Assembly (NCBI GenBank): GCA_900753165.1
Contig: CAADYC010000084.1
Location: 1-15,558, forward strand
Length of the DNA stretch: 15,558 nt
DNA from: Clostridia bacterium
Lineage (GTDB): Bacteria > Bacillota > Clostridia > TANB77 > CAG-508
Direction of reading: 5' to 3'
Part shown: in pieces, positions 1 to 8,534 of the stretch
Position numbering within the stretch: position 1 is the first letter of the stretch
How the letters are laid out: the number at the start of each line of letters is the position of its first letter
The notes under the pieces: generated by a model
The model's input: the letters and a program-made list of their open reading frames with translations, nothing else
Databases searched by the model: none
What the model was told of the DNA's origin: nothing
Translations under genes and position numbers: made by a program

Positions 1-606
1 AAAGATAAAATAGAAGTTATATATAATTCTATTGTTATACCAGATGAATTTGACAAAGATATAAATAGCTCTAAATTACTTTTTTTAGGCAGATTTGGAC
101 ACAGAAAAGGAATATATGATTTAATAGATGTTATAGAAAGACTTCATAATGAGGACTTTTCAGTAAAACTATATGCAGGTGGGGATGGAGAAATCCAAAA
201 GGTAAAAAGTATAGTGAAAGAAAAAAATTTGGAAAATAATATTGAAATATTAGGATGGATAAAAGGAAAAAACAAAGAAAACTATTTAAGAAAATGTTCA
301 ATATATATATTACCTTCATATAATGAGGGACTACCAATGTCTTTGATAGAGGGAATGGCATATAAAAATATACCAATATCTACAAATGTTGGAGGAATTC
401 CCGAGTTAATATCTAATAATCAAAATGGAATTCTTATTACTCCAGGAAATAAGGAAGAATTATATCTTTCTATAAAAAGATTATTAGAAGATTCAAAATT
501 AAGGAAAAAATTATCAGATAATGCAAGAAAAACAACAGAAGAAAAATTTAATATAAAAAATAATATAGAAAAATTACTCTCTGTTTATTATCAACTACAA
601 AGATAG
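1..606 (+). CDS. GT4-family glycosyltransferase, 3' part (5' end outside window)
   Basis: This is the C-terminal 201 codons of a retaining GT-B glycosyltransferase of the GT4 (Glycos_transf_1) family; the reading frame is open from base 1. The visible part is the nucleotide-sugar-binding domain. It starts near the linker (VIYNSIVIPDEF), continues through LLFLGRFGHRKGIYDLI, the usual first strand and loop of that domain, and reaches the E-x7-E signature in YNEGLPMSLIEG, with Glu at codons 109 and 117 of the visible part. The family transfers a sugar from a nucleotide donor to a lipid-linked acceptor on the cytoplasmic face of the membrane. Donor and acceptor cannot be deduced. It ends 9 bases before the polymerase gene, so the two are probably co-transcribed. 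The family call is firm; the role in surface polysaccharide assembly comes from the neighbours. Confidence 0.93.
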   Translation, partial: KDKIEVIYNSIVIPDEFDKDINSSKLLFLGRFGHRKGIYDLIDVIERLHNEDFSVKLYAGGDGEIQKVKSIVKEKNLENNIEILGWIKGKNKENYLRKCSIYILPSYNEGLPMSLIEGMAYKNIPISTNVGGIPELISNNQNGILITPGNKEELYLSIKRLLEDSKLRKKLSDNARKTTEEKFNIKNNIEKLLSVYYQLQR

Positions 607-615
607 GAGTATAAA

Positions 616-1815
616 ATGAAAAAAATAAATTATTATAGACTATTTATATATCTAATATTACTAAATTCATTTGTTTCTTTAACAAATAGTTTCTACCCTT
701 CAAACTTAAGTTTGGGTAAAATAATAGGTGCAATGATTATAATTGTGCTTTTTGCAATATATATAAAAAATTTGAAAAGAAAAGATATATATTTCTTTAT
801 GTTTATTATAATATTTGATGTTATGCAATTATTTAGGCTTGAAGATATATCAGTAGATTTAGAAAATATTATATTTTTTACTTCAACAACAATGATTTTA
901 TGGAAATTTTCAGAAATAGACATTAGAATGAAACTAAAAAGTGAATTTGAAAAGATTTCAAACACAATATTTATAATAACAAATTTTTTACTAGCAGTAG
1001 TAATTTTTAGTTTATTTAGTAATAGTAGTTGGGTCATTGTAAATGGGCAGAGAATTTTTATGGGATTTTGTGATTCTGGACATAAAATGGCTGGAAATTT
1101 ATGTTTTATAAGTAGTATATACTTTTTATATTTTATAAACAAAAAAATAAGAATTCGTGATATGATTTATTTTGCTATAATTTTTTCAATTATATTATTA
1201 ACAGGAAGTAGAACATATTTAATGTCATATTTAGTTATAATGATATTGTTATATATCAAAAAGATGAGAAAAAACAATTTTATAAAATTACTTTCACCAT
1301 TTATAATGTTAATAGGCATATACTTGTTTATTAATAGTTCAATATTTGCTAGATTTTTTATAATGGGACAAAATCAATATGTATCAAATGATTTCTGGGA
1401 AGCTACAAGTAGTGGAAGATTGATTTGGTGGAAAATTGATTTGGAAACATTTGGTAATTTTGATTTTATACATAAAATAGTTGGAAAAGGTTTTACATAT
1501 TTGTATCATTTAAATCTTATAGAATATGGTTTAAAGATATCAGCACATAATGATTTTATAACATTATTAATTTCTTCAGGAATATATGGTATTATAGGAT
1601 ATATAATTATTTTAAAACAATGGTTTTTTAAGAAAGATGAAAATAAAAAATTCAATGCAATATCAATAATAATAACTATATTAATGTATATGATAAATGC
1701 AATGATAAGCGGTGTTTTTGGTGCACAACAATATGTTTTTTGTAATTTAATAATAAGCTTAGTATTGTTAAATAATAATTCTAATAAAAAGGAAAAAATA
1801 AAAAATGAAATATGA
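616..1815 (+). CDS. wzy: Wzy-like polysaccharide polymerase / O-antigen ligase family membrane protein
   Basis: A 399-residue protein that is almost entirely hydrophobic, with about ten to twelve predicted membrane helices. Two features recall the Wzy/WaaL (O-antigen ligase-like) family. One is a TGSRTYL segment at residues 196-202, before a helix. The other is a late extracytoplasmic SAHNDFITLLISSGIYG motif with His at residue 311, a position where ligases and polymerases of this family usually carry HN. Family members join lipid-linked repeat units on the outer face of the membrane. The ATG at 616 follows GGAG at 606-609, which overlaps the preceding stop region. The flippase lies further down the same operon, so polymerase is the best reading. 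An attachment ligase with the same fold is the alternative, because sequence similarity alone is weak in this family. Confidence 0.82.
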   Translation: MKKINYYRLFIYLILLNSFVSLTNSFYPSNLSLGKIIGAMIIIVLFAIYIKNLKRKDIYFFMFIIIFDVMQLFRLEDISVDLENIIFFTSTTMILWKFSEIDIRMKLKSEFEKISNTIFIITNFLLAVVIFSLFSNSSWVIVNGQRIFMGFCDSGHKMAGNLCFISSIYFLYFINKKIRIRDMIYFAIIFSIILLTGSRTYLMSYLVIMILLYIKKMRKNNFIKLLSPFIMLIGIYLFINSSIFARFFIMGQNQYVSNDFWEATSSGRLIWWKIDLETFGNFDFIHKIVGKGFTYLYHLNLIEYGLKISAHNDFITLLISSGIYGIIGYIIILKQWFFKKDENKKFNAISIIITILMYMINAMISGVFGAQQYVFCNLIISLVLLNNNSNKKEKIKNEI

Positions 1816-2869
1816 ATTATCAGAAAATGAATCAAAAATAATATATATAATTAAGCTATTTAGTATAGTATTTGTTTTATATATCCATGCATTTTCTAGC
1901 ATAAATTATTGTTGGATAGATAATAATATGGTGGCTAATACAATCCAAATGGTAGAATATGGGTTTACTCAAATACTAGCAAGAGCAGGTGTACCATTAT
2001 TTTTCTTAATATCATCTTTGCTATTGTATAGAAAAGATTTTACTTTTAGAAAAAATTTGAAAAAGAAAAATAAAAGAATATTAATACCATATATAATTTG
2101 TAATACTATATGGATATTATTATTTGCTATTTTTCAAAATATAGAACCATTAAAAAATTTTTTCTCAAATGAAGAAAATACTATAAAAAATTGGAATATC
2201 TTAAATTGGATTGATGCTTATATACCAATATTTATAAGAAATAAACCTTTTGTATATCCATTATGGTTTTTAAAAGATTTATATATATTAAATTTATTTT
2301 CTAAAGGGATACAAAAATTAATTGATAAAATTCCAAAGATGTTTCTTATTATTGCTTTTGGAATGTGGATATTTGATGTGAATCTTAAAATTATAGAAAG
2401 TCAATCATTGTTATTTTTTTCCTTAGGATATTATATTGTGAAATATAATATAAGATTTAAAAAAATAAATAATGTTAATATAGCAAAGGTTTCATTAATA
2501 TATTTTTTGTTGTCTTTTTTATTTGCATATTTAGAAATAACAATTAAGAGTTTCTATATTCTACATAATATTTTAATACTAGTTAGTATGATATATGTTT
2601 ATATAATTGCAAGTAAGACTATTAAAATAAGTGACAATACATTAGGAAAAGAACTAATAAAAAAATCATATTTTATATATTTATATCATGAATGGAACTT
2701 ACTATTTATTAGAAAAATTTTAGATAAATTATTAGGAAGCAATTATTTAATAGATTTTGTAAAATATAGTTTCTTACCGATAATAATTATTATAATTTGT
2801 CTAATACTATCAAAAATCTTAAAAATAATAAACAAAAAAGTATATGATATTATAGTTGGGGAGTGGTAA
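1805..2869 (+). CDS. Acyltransferase-3 family membrane protein (polysaccharide O-acyltransferase)
   Basis: A 354-residue integral membrane protein of the acyltransferase 3 family (PF01757), of normal length. The N-terminal helix carries the conserved His in VFVLYIHAF (His28). It is followed by ARAGVPLFFLISS, with Arg60, which is the family's second signature, and then by about eight further hydrophobic segments. The late YLYHEWNLLF motif is also typical. Known members move acetyl or other short acyl groups across the membrane onto sugars, so an O-acetyl decoration of the repeat unit is likely; the acyl group and target sugar are unknown. The ATG overlaps the end of the polymerase gene by 11 bases. 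An AAAAAGGA stretch at 1786-1793 is a weak, slightly distant ribosome binding site, so translational coupling may matter here. Confidence 0.88.
   Translation: MKYELSENESKIIYIIKLFSIVFVLYIHAFSSINYCWIDNNMVANTIQMVEYGFTQILARAGVPLFFLISSLLLYRKDFTFRKNLKKKNKRILIPYIICNTIWILLFAIFQNIEPLKNFFSNEENTIKNWNILNWIDAYIPIFIRNKPFVYPLWFLKDLYILNLFSKGIQKLIDKIPKMFLIIAFGMWIFDVNLKIIESQSLLFFSLGYYIVKYNIRFKKINNVNIAKVSLIYFLLSFLFAYLEITIKSFYILHNILILVSMIYVYIIASKTIKISDNTLGKELIKKSYFIYLYHEWNLLFIRKILDKLLGSNYLIDFVKYSFLPIIIIIICLILSKILKIINKKVYDIIVGEW
2858..2863 (+). promoter_or_regulatory. Ribosome binding site deciding a TTG start
   Basis: GGGGAG lies 7 bases before the TTG at 2871. A longer reading from the TTG at 2856 would place this purine run inside the coding region and would have no binding site of its own. 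The downstream TTG is therefore the better start. Confidence 0.7.
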
Positions 2870-2870
2870 A

Positions 2871-3884
2871 TTGGAAAAGAAAAAGAGGATAGAATGGATA
2901 GATGAAATAAAATGCATTTGTATACTATGTATAATGTTAGGACATTTCTCATTTATACCGAACAAAATAGAAACTTTTTCATCTCCATTTTGTTTAACGG
3001 CATTTTTATTTTGTAGTGGGTATACATTTCATCTTGAGAAAAATTTTAAGACATACTTTAAGAAAAGATTTTTTCAAATAATAATTCCAATGATATGGAT
3101 GGGAAGTGTTATTGTTTTATCAAGATTAATATTAACATTTAAAGAACATAATTCAATTTTAACAGAGATTAAAAATTTTTGCTTACAAATTAGAGGACAA
3201 GGAGATGAAATGTGGTTTTTAGCATTAATGTTTGGGGCAGATTTGGTATTTTATTTAATAGTACAAATATTAAAAGACAATAAAAAAAAGATATTCATAG
3301 TTACATTTATATTGTTAATGTTATCATATATTTATAGTTTTACCATAAAAAATCCATTACCATGGCATATTCAAATGTATGGTGTAGCAAGCTTTTTTAT
3401 GTCATTAGGATACTTATTTAAGGGAACTGCAGAAAAAATATTTGATAAATATAATTCAATTTATTTGTTTATTATAAGTTTTATTATATTTTTAATGTTA
3501 TGGTTAATTTTTATAATATTTTTAAACCATAAAGCAGTTACATTTTATAGTTTTGGAGATAATTTATTGTATTATTTTGCACAAATACTGTCTAGTTTAA
3601 TTATGCTGATAAGTGCAACAAAATTATTAAGAGGTAAAAAAATTGTATTATATATAGGACAAAATACACTAGTATTATATGGATTGCATGGAAAATTAGA
3701 AAGCGTGTATGAAGTTATACTAAAGAAAACTATAGGAGAAAGTAATGTAATTACTGAACTAATATTAGGAATATTAGGAGTAATTATTATTACAGCTATA
3801 TTATTAATAGTTAGTTATATAATGAATAAATATTTACCATTTTTGGTAGGAAAAAAGAGAAAGGCGGAAAAAATAAATGGATAG
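2871..3884 (+). CDS. Acyltransferase-3 family protein, fucose 4-O-acetylase (NolL)-like
   Basis: A 337-residue multi-pass membrane protein. Its N-terminus, RIEWIDEIKCICILCIMLGHFSF, ends in the Gly-His pair expected of acyltransferase 3 proteins. It is followed by FCLTAFLFCSGYTF, matching the FxxPLFFxxSGY block seen in the COG3594 (fucose 4-O-acetylase and relatives) branch. Members O-acylate sugars of surface glycans using a cytoplasmic acyl donor. The chosen start is the TTG at 2871, one base after the preceding stop, because GGGGAG stands at the right spacing. A TTG at 2856 would add five residues and overlap the upstream gene. This protein is clearly different from the acyltransferase just before it, so the two probably modify different positions or sugars. 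The substrate cannot be named from sequence. Confidence 0.85.
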   Translation: MEKKKRIEWIDEIKCICILCIMLGHFSFIPNKIETFSSPFCLTAFLFCSGYTFHLEKNFKTYFKKRFFQIIIPMIWMGSVIVLSRLILTFKEHNSILTEIKNFCLQIRGQGDEMWFLALMFGADLVFYLIVQILKDNKKKIFIVTFILLMLSYIYSFTIKNPLPWHIQMYGVASFFMSLGYLFKGTAEKIFDKYNSIYLFIISFIIFLMLWLIFIIFLNHKAVTFYSFGDNLLYYFAQILSSLIMLISATKLLRGKKIVLYIGQNTLVLYGLHGKLESVYEVILKKTIGESNVITELILGILGVIIITAILLIVSYIMNKYLPFLVGKKRKAEKING

Positions 3885-5001
3885 AGTATTACATATAGTT
3901 TCAGCTTGGGGAACAGGAGGAGTAGAAAGATATCTATATAATTTTTCAAAATATATAGATAATTATGTTTTTGATATTTTGACACTAAGAGAAAGCAACA
4001 ATATGCCAATTTTTAATTTAGGAAAAGATTCAAAAATATATAATCTACCAAGAATAGATGCAAATTATTTTAAGAGAACAAAATTCAGAAAAAAACAAAT
4101 TATTGAATTTTTAAAAAGCCATGAATATAAAATTATACATTTTGATACTACTACTGCTGATACATTTATTTTAGCAAAAGCTATAAAAAAATTTTATCCT
4201 AATGTAAAAATAATTATGCATTGTCATGCAAATAATGTAGAACCACCTAAGGTGATTCTAAAAAAAATAATTCATTATATGGCTAAGTATACATTGTCTA
4301 AATATGCAGATTATTATATTGGAGTATCAAAAGAAACAATTAAATGGATGTATACTAATGAAATTCAAAAAAGTATTAATAGTACAATTATCACATGTGG
4401 TATAGAAACTCATAGGTTTAAGTTTAATGAAGAAAACAGAAATAAAATAAGAAAAAAATATGGTTTAGAGAATAAATTTGTTATAGGTACTGTTGGAAGA
4501 TTTTCAACTCAAAAAAATATACCATTTATAATAAAAATAATTGATGAATACTCAAAAATTAATAAAAAATTCAAATTTGTATGGGTAGGAAATGGCAAAT
4601 TAATGGAATATGCAAAAGGGGAAATAGAAAAGCACAATTTAAATGATTTTGTTGATTTTTTAGGTATTTGCAATAATATTGAGGAAATATACTCAGCATT
4701 TGATTTATTTGTACTACCATCACTATATGAGGGAAATCCGATTGTTGTACTGGAAGCACAGATAAATGGATTAAAATGTTTGTTATCAAATAAGCTTATA
4801 TCAGCAACTAATCTTAATGATAGTGTTAAATTTTTGAGTATATATAATGTAAGGGAATGGATAGATGAAATTGAAAAAATAAGATTAAATCCTAAACGAA
4901 TTAATATACCAACAGAAAAATTAGTTCCTATTTCTGTTGAATATAATGCAAAAAAATTAGAAAATATTTATAATAGTTTAATAGAGGAAAGTGTAAAGTG
5001 A
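3877..5001 (+). CDS. GT4-family glycosyltransferase (EpsF/CapJ-like)
   Basis: A full-length, 374-residue GT-B glycosyltransferase. The N-terminal acceptor domain begins VLHIVSAWGTGGVERYLYNF; the glycine-rich GTGGVE loop (residues 12-17) is typical of GT4 enzymes of the EPS type. A mid-protein IIMHCHAN strand and IGVSKETIKWM segment precede the donor domain, which starts at FVIGTVGRFSTQKN. The E-x7-E catalytic signature is present in YEGNPIVVLEAQ (Glu285 and Glu293). It should add one sugar to the lipid-linked repeat unit in the cytoplasm; donor and linkage are unknown. The start codon overlaps the upstream acyltransferase by 8 bases, with AAGGCGG at 3861-3867 as ribosome binding site. The TGA stop overlaps the next start, giving tight translational coupling. 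Confidence 0.93.
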   Translation: MDRVLHIVSAWGTGGVERYLYNFSKYIDNYVFDILTLRESNNMPIFNLGKDSKIYNLPRIDANYFKRTKFRKKQIIEFLKSHEYKIIHFDTTTADTFILAKAIKKFYPNVKIIMHCHANNVEPPKVILKKIIHYMAKYTLSKYADYYIGVSKETIKWMYTNEIQKSINSTIITCGIETHRFKFNEENRNKIRKKYGLENKFVIGTVGRFSTQKNIPFIIKIIDEYSKINKKFKFVWVGNGKLMEYAKGEIEKHNLNDFVDFLGICNNIEEIYSAFDLFVLPSLYEGNPIVVLEAQINGLKCLLSNKLISATNLNDSVKFLSIYNVREWIDEIEKIRLNPKRINIPTEKLVPISVEYNAKKLENIYNSLIEESVK

Positions 5002-6044
5002 AAAGAATATTAATAATAATTCCATATTTTGGTGTATTTCCAGAATATTTTGACCTTTGGTTAAAATCAGCAGAAAGCAATAAAACAATAAACTTTTTAT
5101 TAATAACAGATAATCAACTAAAAAATGTACCAGATAATGTTAAATTAGTAAATATGACATTTGAAAAAATAAAATCTATAATTCAAAGCAATTATAAATT
5201 TAAAATCAATTTAAATACACCATATGATTTGTGTAAATTTAAACCTGCTTATGGTGATATTTTTAGAGAATATATAAAAGAATATGATTTTTGGGGGCAT
5301 TGTGATATAGACTTAATATTTGGAGATTTAAGACATTTTTTTACAAATGAAATTTTGCAAAAATACGAAAAGATATTAAGTCATGGACATTTGTGTTTAT
5401 ATAAAAATGAAAAAAATTTAAATGAATTATACAAAGTAAAAAGACATGACTGTTATTTTTACAAGGACGTATATTCTTCTAAAGTAGAATGGAGTAATTT
5501 TGATGAATATCCATATGGAGTATCAAGAATTGCTAAAATGGAAAAAATTAAAATTTACGAAAAAGATATTTTTGCTGATTTAGACACATTTTATTATACT
5601 TTTAGAAAATTATATAGTTATTATGATTTTAGAGAAGATGATGATCCTAATATAATACAATATTTTTCATGGATGGATGGGAAATTAATAAATTATATTA
5701 TTAAAAACAATAAAATTAATGAAGAAGAATTGGCATATATTCATTTTCAAAAAAGAATAATGAATTGTAAAAAAATAAAAGACATATCAAAATCATTTGA
5801 TATATTTCCAAATATATTTTTACCACATAAACATAGAAAAATGGATGAGATAGTTAAAATGTGTGATTTATCTAAAAATGAGACATATTGTAAAGAAATA
5901 CAATTAAAAAACAAATTAAATAAAAAAATACCTATATGTATAAAAATGTTTTCTTATCAAAGAATAAAAAGGAAAATCTTTTTATATAAGATGGACAAGA
6001 TATACAAAGTTAAGAAATATAAGTTTAAAAAAGGAGGATTTTAA
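4998..6044 (+). CDS. DUF6625 family protein, probable glycosyltransferase
   Basis: A 348-residue soluble protein that I place in the DUF6625 family from its start, ILIIIPYFGVFPEYFDLWLK, and from the later CKFKPAYGDIF and FWGHCDIDLIFGDL blocks. The DID at residues 103-105, at the end of a hydrophobic strand, looks like the metal-binding DxD of GT-A glycosyltransferases. Placement between GT4 and GT8 genes supports a sugar-transfer role. To my knowledge the family has no settled biochemical function, so this is an inference. The C-terminal 50 or so residues are strongly basic (KMFSYQRIKRKIFLYK and onward) and could hold the enzyme at the membrane. The GTG start at 4998 overlaps the preceding TGA as GTGA, behind AGAGGAAAG. 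Confidence 0.82.
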   Translation: MKRILIIIPYFGVFPEYFDLWLKSAESNKTINFLLITDNQLKNVPDNVKLVNMTFEKIKSIIQSNYKFKINLNTPYDLCKFKPAYGDIFREYIKEYDFWGHCDIDLIFGDLRHFFTNEILQKYEKILSHGHLCLYKNEKNLNELYKVKRHDCYFYKDVYSSKVEWSNFDEYPYGVSRIAKMEKIKIYEKDIFADLDTFYYTFRKLYSYYDFREDDDPNIIQYFSWMDGKLINYIIKNNKINEEELAYIHFQKRIMNCKKIKDISKSFDIFPNIFLPHKHRKMDEIVKMCDLSKNETYCKEIQLKNKLNKKIPICIKMFSYQRIKRKIFLYKMDKIYKVKKYKFKKGGF

Positions 6045-7069
6045 TGAGACCTATATATATATGTTTGGCAATGGATGATAATTATGTTCCGCTTGGTTCG
6101 GTTGCAATAGAATCTTTACTTTTTAATAATAAAGAAGCAAAAGATATAGAATTCTTTATTTTAGATAGTGGAATTAGTGAAGATAACAAAATAATATTAA
6201 AAAAACAAATTGAAAGTAAAAATAGAAAGGTTAAATTTTATAGCGTTTTAGAGGAATTAAAAGAGGTAGAAAAATTAGGAGCTAATTCACAGGGGCAATT
6301 TAAATCATTTGCAAGTTATGCAAGATTTTTTGTTATAGATAAATTACCAACATATGTTGATAAAATTTTATATTTAGATTGCGACACATGTGTATGTGAT
6401 AGTTTAACAAAGTTATTTGAAATAGATTTAAAGGAAAATATATTAGGAGCAGTCATAGATATTTTACCAAATTTTCATAAAAAAAATATTAATTTTAATA
6501 ACAATGATAAGTATTTTAATGCAGGAGTTTTATTATTCAATTGCAAAGAATGGAAAAATGAAAAAGTTTTACAAAAAATTAAGAAAATATTGTTAAGCAA
6601 AAATAATACATATTCTTTTCATGATCAAGATATTATAAATATAACTTGTAAAGATAAAATATTAACTTTATCACCTCGTTATATGGTTTTTTTACCAGAA
6701 TATACGTGGGGAGAAAAAAATCTATTATATTTAACAGATTTGTCTAAAAATACTTTTTATAATCAAAAGGAATTGGATTTAGCTGCAAAGAATCCATGTA
6801 TAATACATTTTGTAAGTGGATTATTCGGAAGACCTTGGTTTGTTAATAATAAAGGGAAGTATGATGATATCTGGAAACAATATTTGAAAAAGTCTCCATT
6901 TGCAGATAACTATCCTTATATATACAAAAAAATATCAATTAAACATAAAATGTTTATAATTATATACGAATTAATTCCAAAGAGAATATTTGTAAAACTA
7001 TTTAAAATACGAAGAAATAAGGTTTTAAAGAAAAGAGAATTAGAAAATGAAAAAAAGTTTAACAGTTAA
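6044..7069 (+). CDS. GT8-family glycosyltransferase (LgtC/general stress protein A-like)
   Basis: A 341-residue retaining GT-A glycosyltransferase of family GT8. Signatures appear in order: IYICLAMDDNYVPLGSVAIESL at the N-terminus; KILYLDCDTCV with the metal-binding DCD at residues 112-114; YFNAGVLLFNCKEW around 157-170; FHDQDIIN near 192; and a late IIHFVSG..GRPW block that supplies the usual second metal-binding His. Family members transfer galactose or glucose from UDP-sugars, but the specificity here cannot be read. A basic tail of about 50 residues follows the catalytic domain, as in many membrane-associated GT8 enzymes. The ATG is preceded by AAGGAGGA at 6031-6038 and shares one base with the previous stop (TAATG). 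Confidence 0.94.
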   Translation: MRPIYICLAMDDNYVPLGSVAIESLLFNNKEAKDIEFFILDSGISEDNKIILKKQIESKNRKVKFYSVLEELKEVEKLGANSQGQFKSFASYARFFVIDKLPTYVDKILYLDCDTCVCDSLTKLFEIDLKENILGAVIDILPNFHKKNINFNNNDKYFNAGVLLFNCKEWKNEKVLQKIKKILLSKNNTYSFHDQDIINITCKDKILTLSPRYMVFLPEYTWGEKNLLYLTDLSKNTFYNQKELDLAAKNPCIIHFVSGLFGRPWFVNNKGKYDDIWKQYLKKSPFADNYPYIYKKISIKHKMFIIIYELIPKRIFVKLFKIRRNKVLKKRELENEKKFNS

Positions 7070-8534
7070 TTATATATATAATATGATATATAAAATTTTA
7101 ACATTAATTACACCATTAATAACTACTCCATATGTATCTCGCATTTTAGGGGTAGAAAATATAGGAATATATAATTATACATATTCAGTTTTAAGCTATT
7201 TTGTACTTTTTGGAGTATTAGGGTTGCAGATGTATGGACAAAGAGAAATAGCATACGTTTCTGATGACAAAGATAAAAAAAATAAAGTATTTTGGGAAAT
7301 TCTATGGACAAGAATTGTTACAACTACTACGGCATTAATAATTTTTTGCATATTTGCAACATTTACAAATTACAAAATTTATTATTTAATATTTGGAATA
7401 GAATTAATAGCTAATGCAATAGATATTTCATGGCTATATTATGGAGTAGAAGAATTTAAAAAAATAACTATAAGAAATGTTATTATTAAAATAATAGGTA
7501 TAATATGCATATTTTTATTTGTAAATGATGCTAATGATTTAGCCGTATATATAATGTGTCATGTTTCTGTAATGCTTATAGGAAATTTATCTTTATGGAT
7601 AGGTATAAAGAAACAAATATCAGATATTAATAGACCTTCGATTGCATGCATTAAACATATTAAAACTGCAATTATTTTATTTTTACCACAATGTTTGGAT
7701 TCAATATATATGTTAATGGATAAAGTTATGTTAGGAAATATGTCGTCAATGGAACAAGTAGGTATTTATGGACAAGCAGATAAAATAATAAAAATGGTTG
7801 TTACAGTTATTACTTCATTAGGGTTAGTTGTTAGCCCTAGAATAGCTAAAAGCGCTAAAGAAGGAAAGACAAATGAAATAAAAAAATATATGTATAATTC
7901 ATTTTATTTTGTTTTTTTTATGGCTTTTCCAATGATATTTGGACTAATTGGAATTTCAGATATGTTTTCTATATGGTTTTTTGGAGAAGAATATGAAGGT
8001 GTTGCTCAAATGATAAATATACTTTCTCCGATAATATTGTTTATGGGATTAAATAGTGTAATAGGTTGGCAATATTTAATGACAGTAAGAAGAGAAAAAG
8101 ACTTCACAAAATCAGTAGCAGTTGGAGCAATAATAAATTTTATATTAAATGCAGTTTTAATTACAAAATTGGAAGCTGTGGGGGCAGCAATTGCTTCAAT
8201 TATATCAATGTTTATAATGACAATTATTAATTTTTATTGGATAAAAGATTTAATAAAAATAAAAGAGGTACTAATCAGAATTCCTAAGTTATTATTAGCA
8301 AGCACAATAATGTTTTTAATCATTAAACCAATACAATTTATTAATTTGAAACCAATTTTAATTACTTTTATACAAGTAGGTATTGGAATAATAGTATATG
8401 TTGGAATTTTGATTATTCTTAAAGATAGAATGGTTAATGAATATTTAAGTATGATAACAAACAAGCTAAAATTAAATGGAGAAAAAGACAAATTATTAAA
8501 AAAGGAATTGAATAAAAATGAAAAGAGAAAATAA
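7047..8534 (+). CDS. wzx: Wzx-type polysaccharide repeat-unit flippase
   Basis: A 495-residue polytopic membrane protein of the MATE/MOP superfamily polysaccharide transporter branch (RfbX/Wzx). It starts LTVNYIYNMIYKILTLITPLITTPYVSRILG, the standard opening of these flippases, followed by IGIYNYTYSVLSYFVLFGVLGL. About 12-14 hydrophobic segments follow. A central DSIYMLMDKVMLG segment and the later MFSIWFFGEEYEGVAQMINIL block also fit the family. It would turn the undecaprenyl-linked repeat unit to the outer face for the Wzy protein encoded upstream. The gene overlaps the GT8 gene by 23 bases and has only a weak AGAGA motif as binding site, so translation is probably coupled. A T8 run at 7912-7919 lies inside the gene, but the frame is intact. 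Confidence 0.94.
   Translation: MKKSLTVNYIYNMIYKILTLITPLITTPYVSRILGVENIGIYNYTYSVLSYFVLFGVLGLQMYGQREIAYVSDDKDKKNKVFWEILWTRIVTTTTALIIFCIFATFTNYKIYYLIFGIELIANAIDISWLYYGVEEFKKITIRNVIIKIIGIICIFLFVNDANDLAVYIMCHVSVMLIGNLSLWIGIKKQISDINRPSIACIKHIKTAIILFLPQCLDSIYMLMDKVMLGNMSSMEQVGIYGQADKIIKMVVTVITSLGLVVSPRIAKSAKEGKTNEIKKYMYNSFYFVFFMAFPMIFGLIGISDMFSIWFFGEEYEGVAQMINILSPIILFMGLNSVIGWQYLMTVRREKDFTKSVAVGAIINFILNAVLITKLEAVGAAIASIISMFIMTIINFYWIKDLIKIKEVLIRIPKLLLASTIMFLIIKPIQFINLKPILITFIQVGIGIIVYVGILIILKDRMVNEYLSMITNKLKLNGEKDKLLKKELNKNEKRK

Noticed and set aside
693..1142. Long open frame on the minus strand opposite the polymerase gene, and similar ones at 8234-8626, 12658-13086 and 14900-15259
   Set aside because: They lie opposite clear coding genes, lack a suitable binding site and read as Ile/Phe/Leu/Ser-rich low-complexity sequence expected from AT-rich antisense.
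2856..2870. TTG at 2856 as the start of the second acyltransferase
   Set aside because: The GGGGAG ribosome binding site lies after it and is well placed for the TTG at 2871.
7912..7919. T8 run in the flippase as a phase-variation switch
   Set aside because: The frame is intact across it and such runs are common in DNA this rich in AT. No sign of variation can be seen from one sequence.
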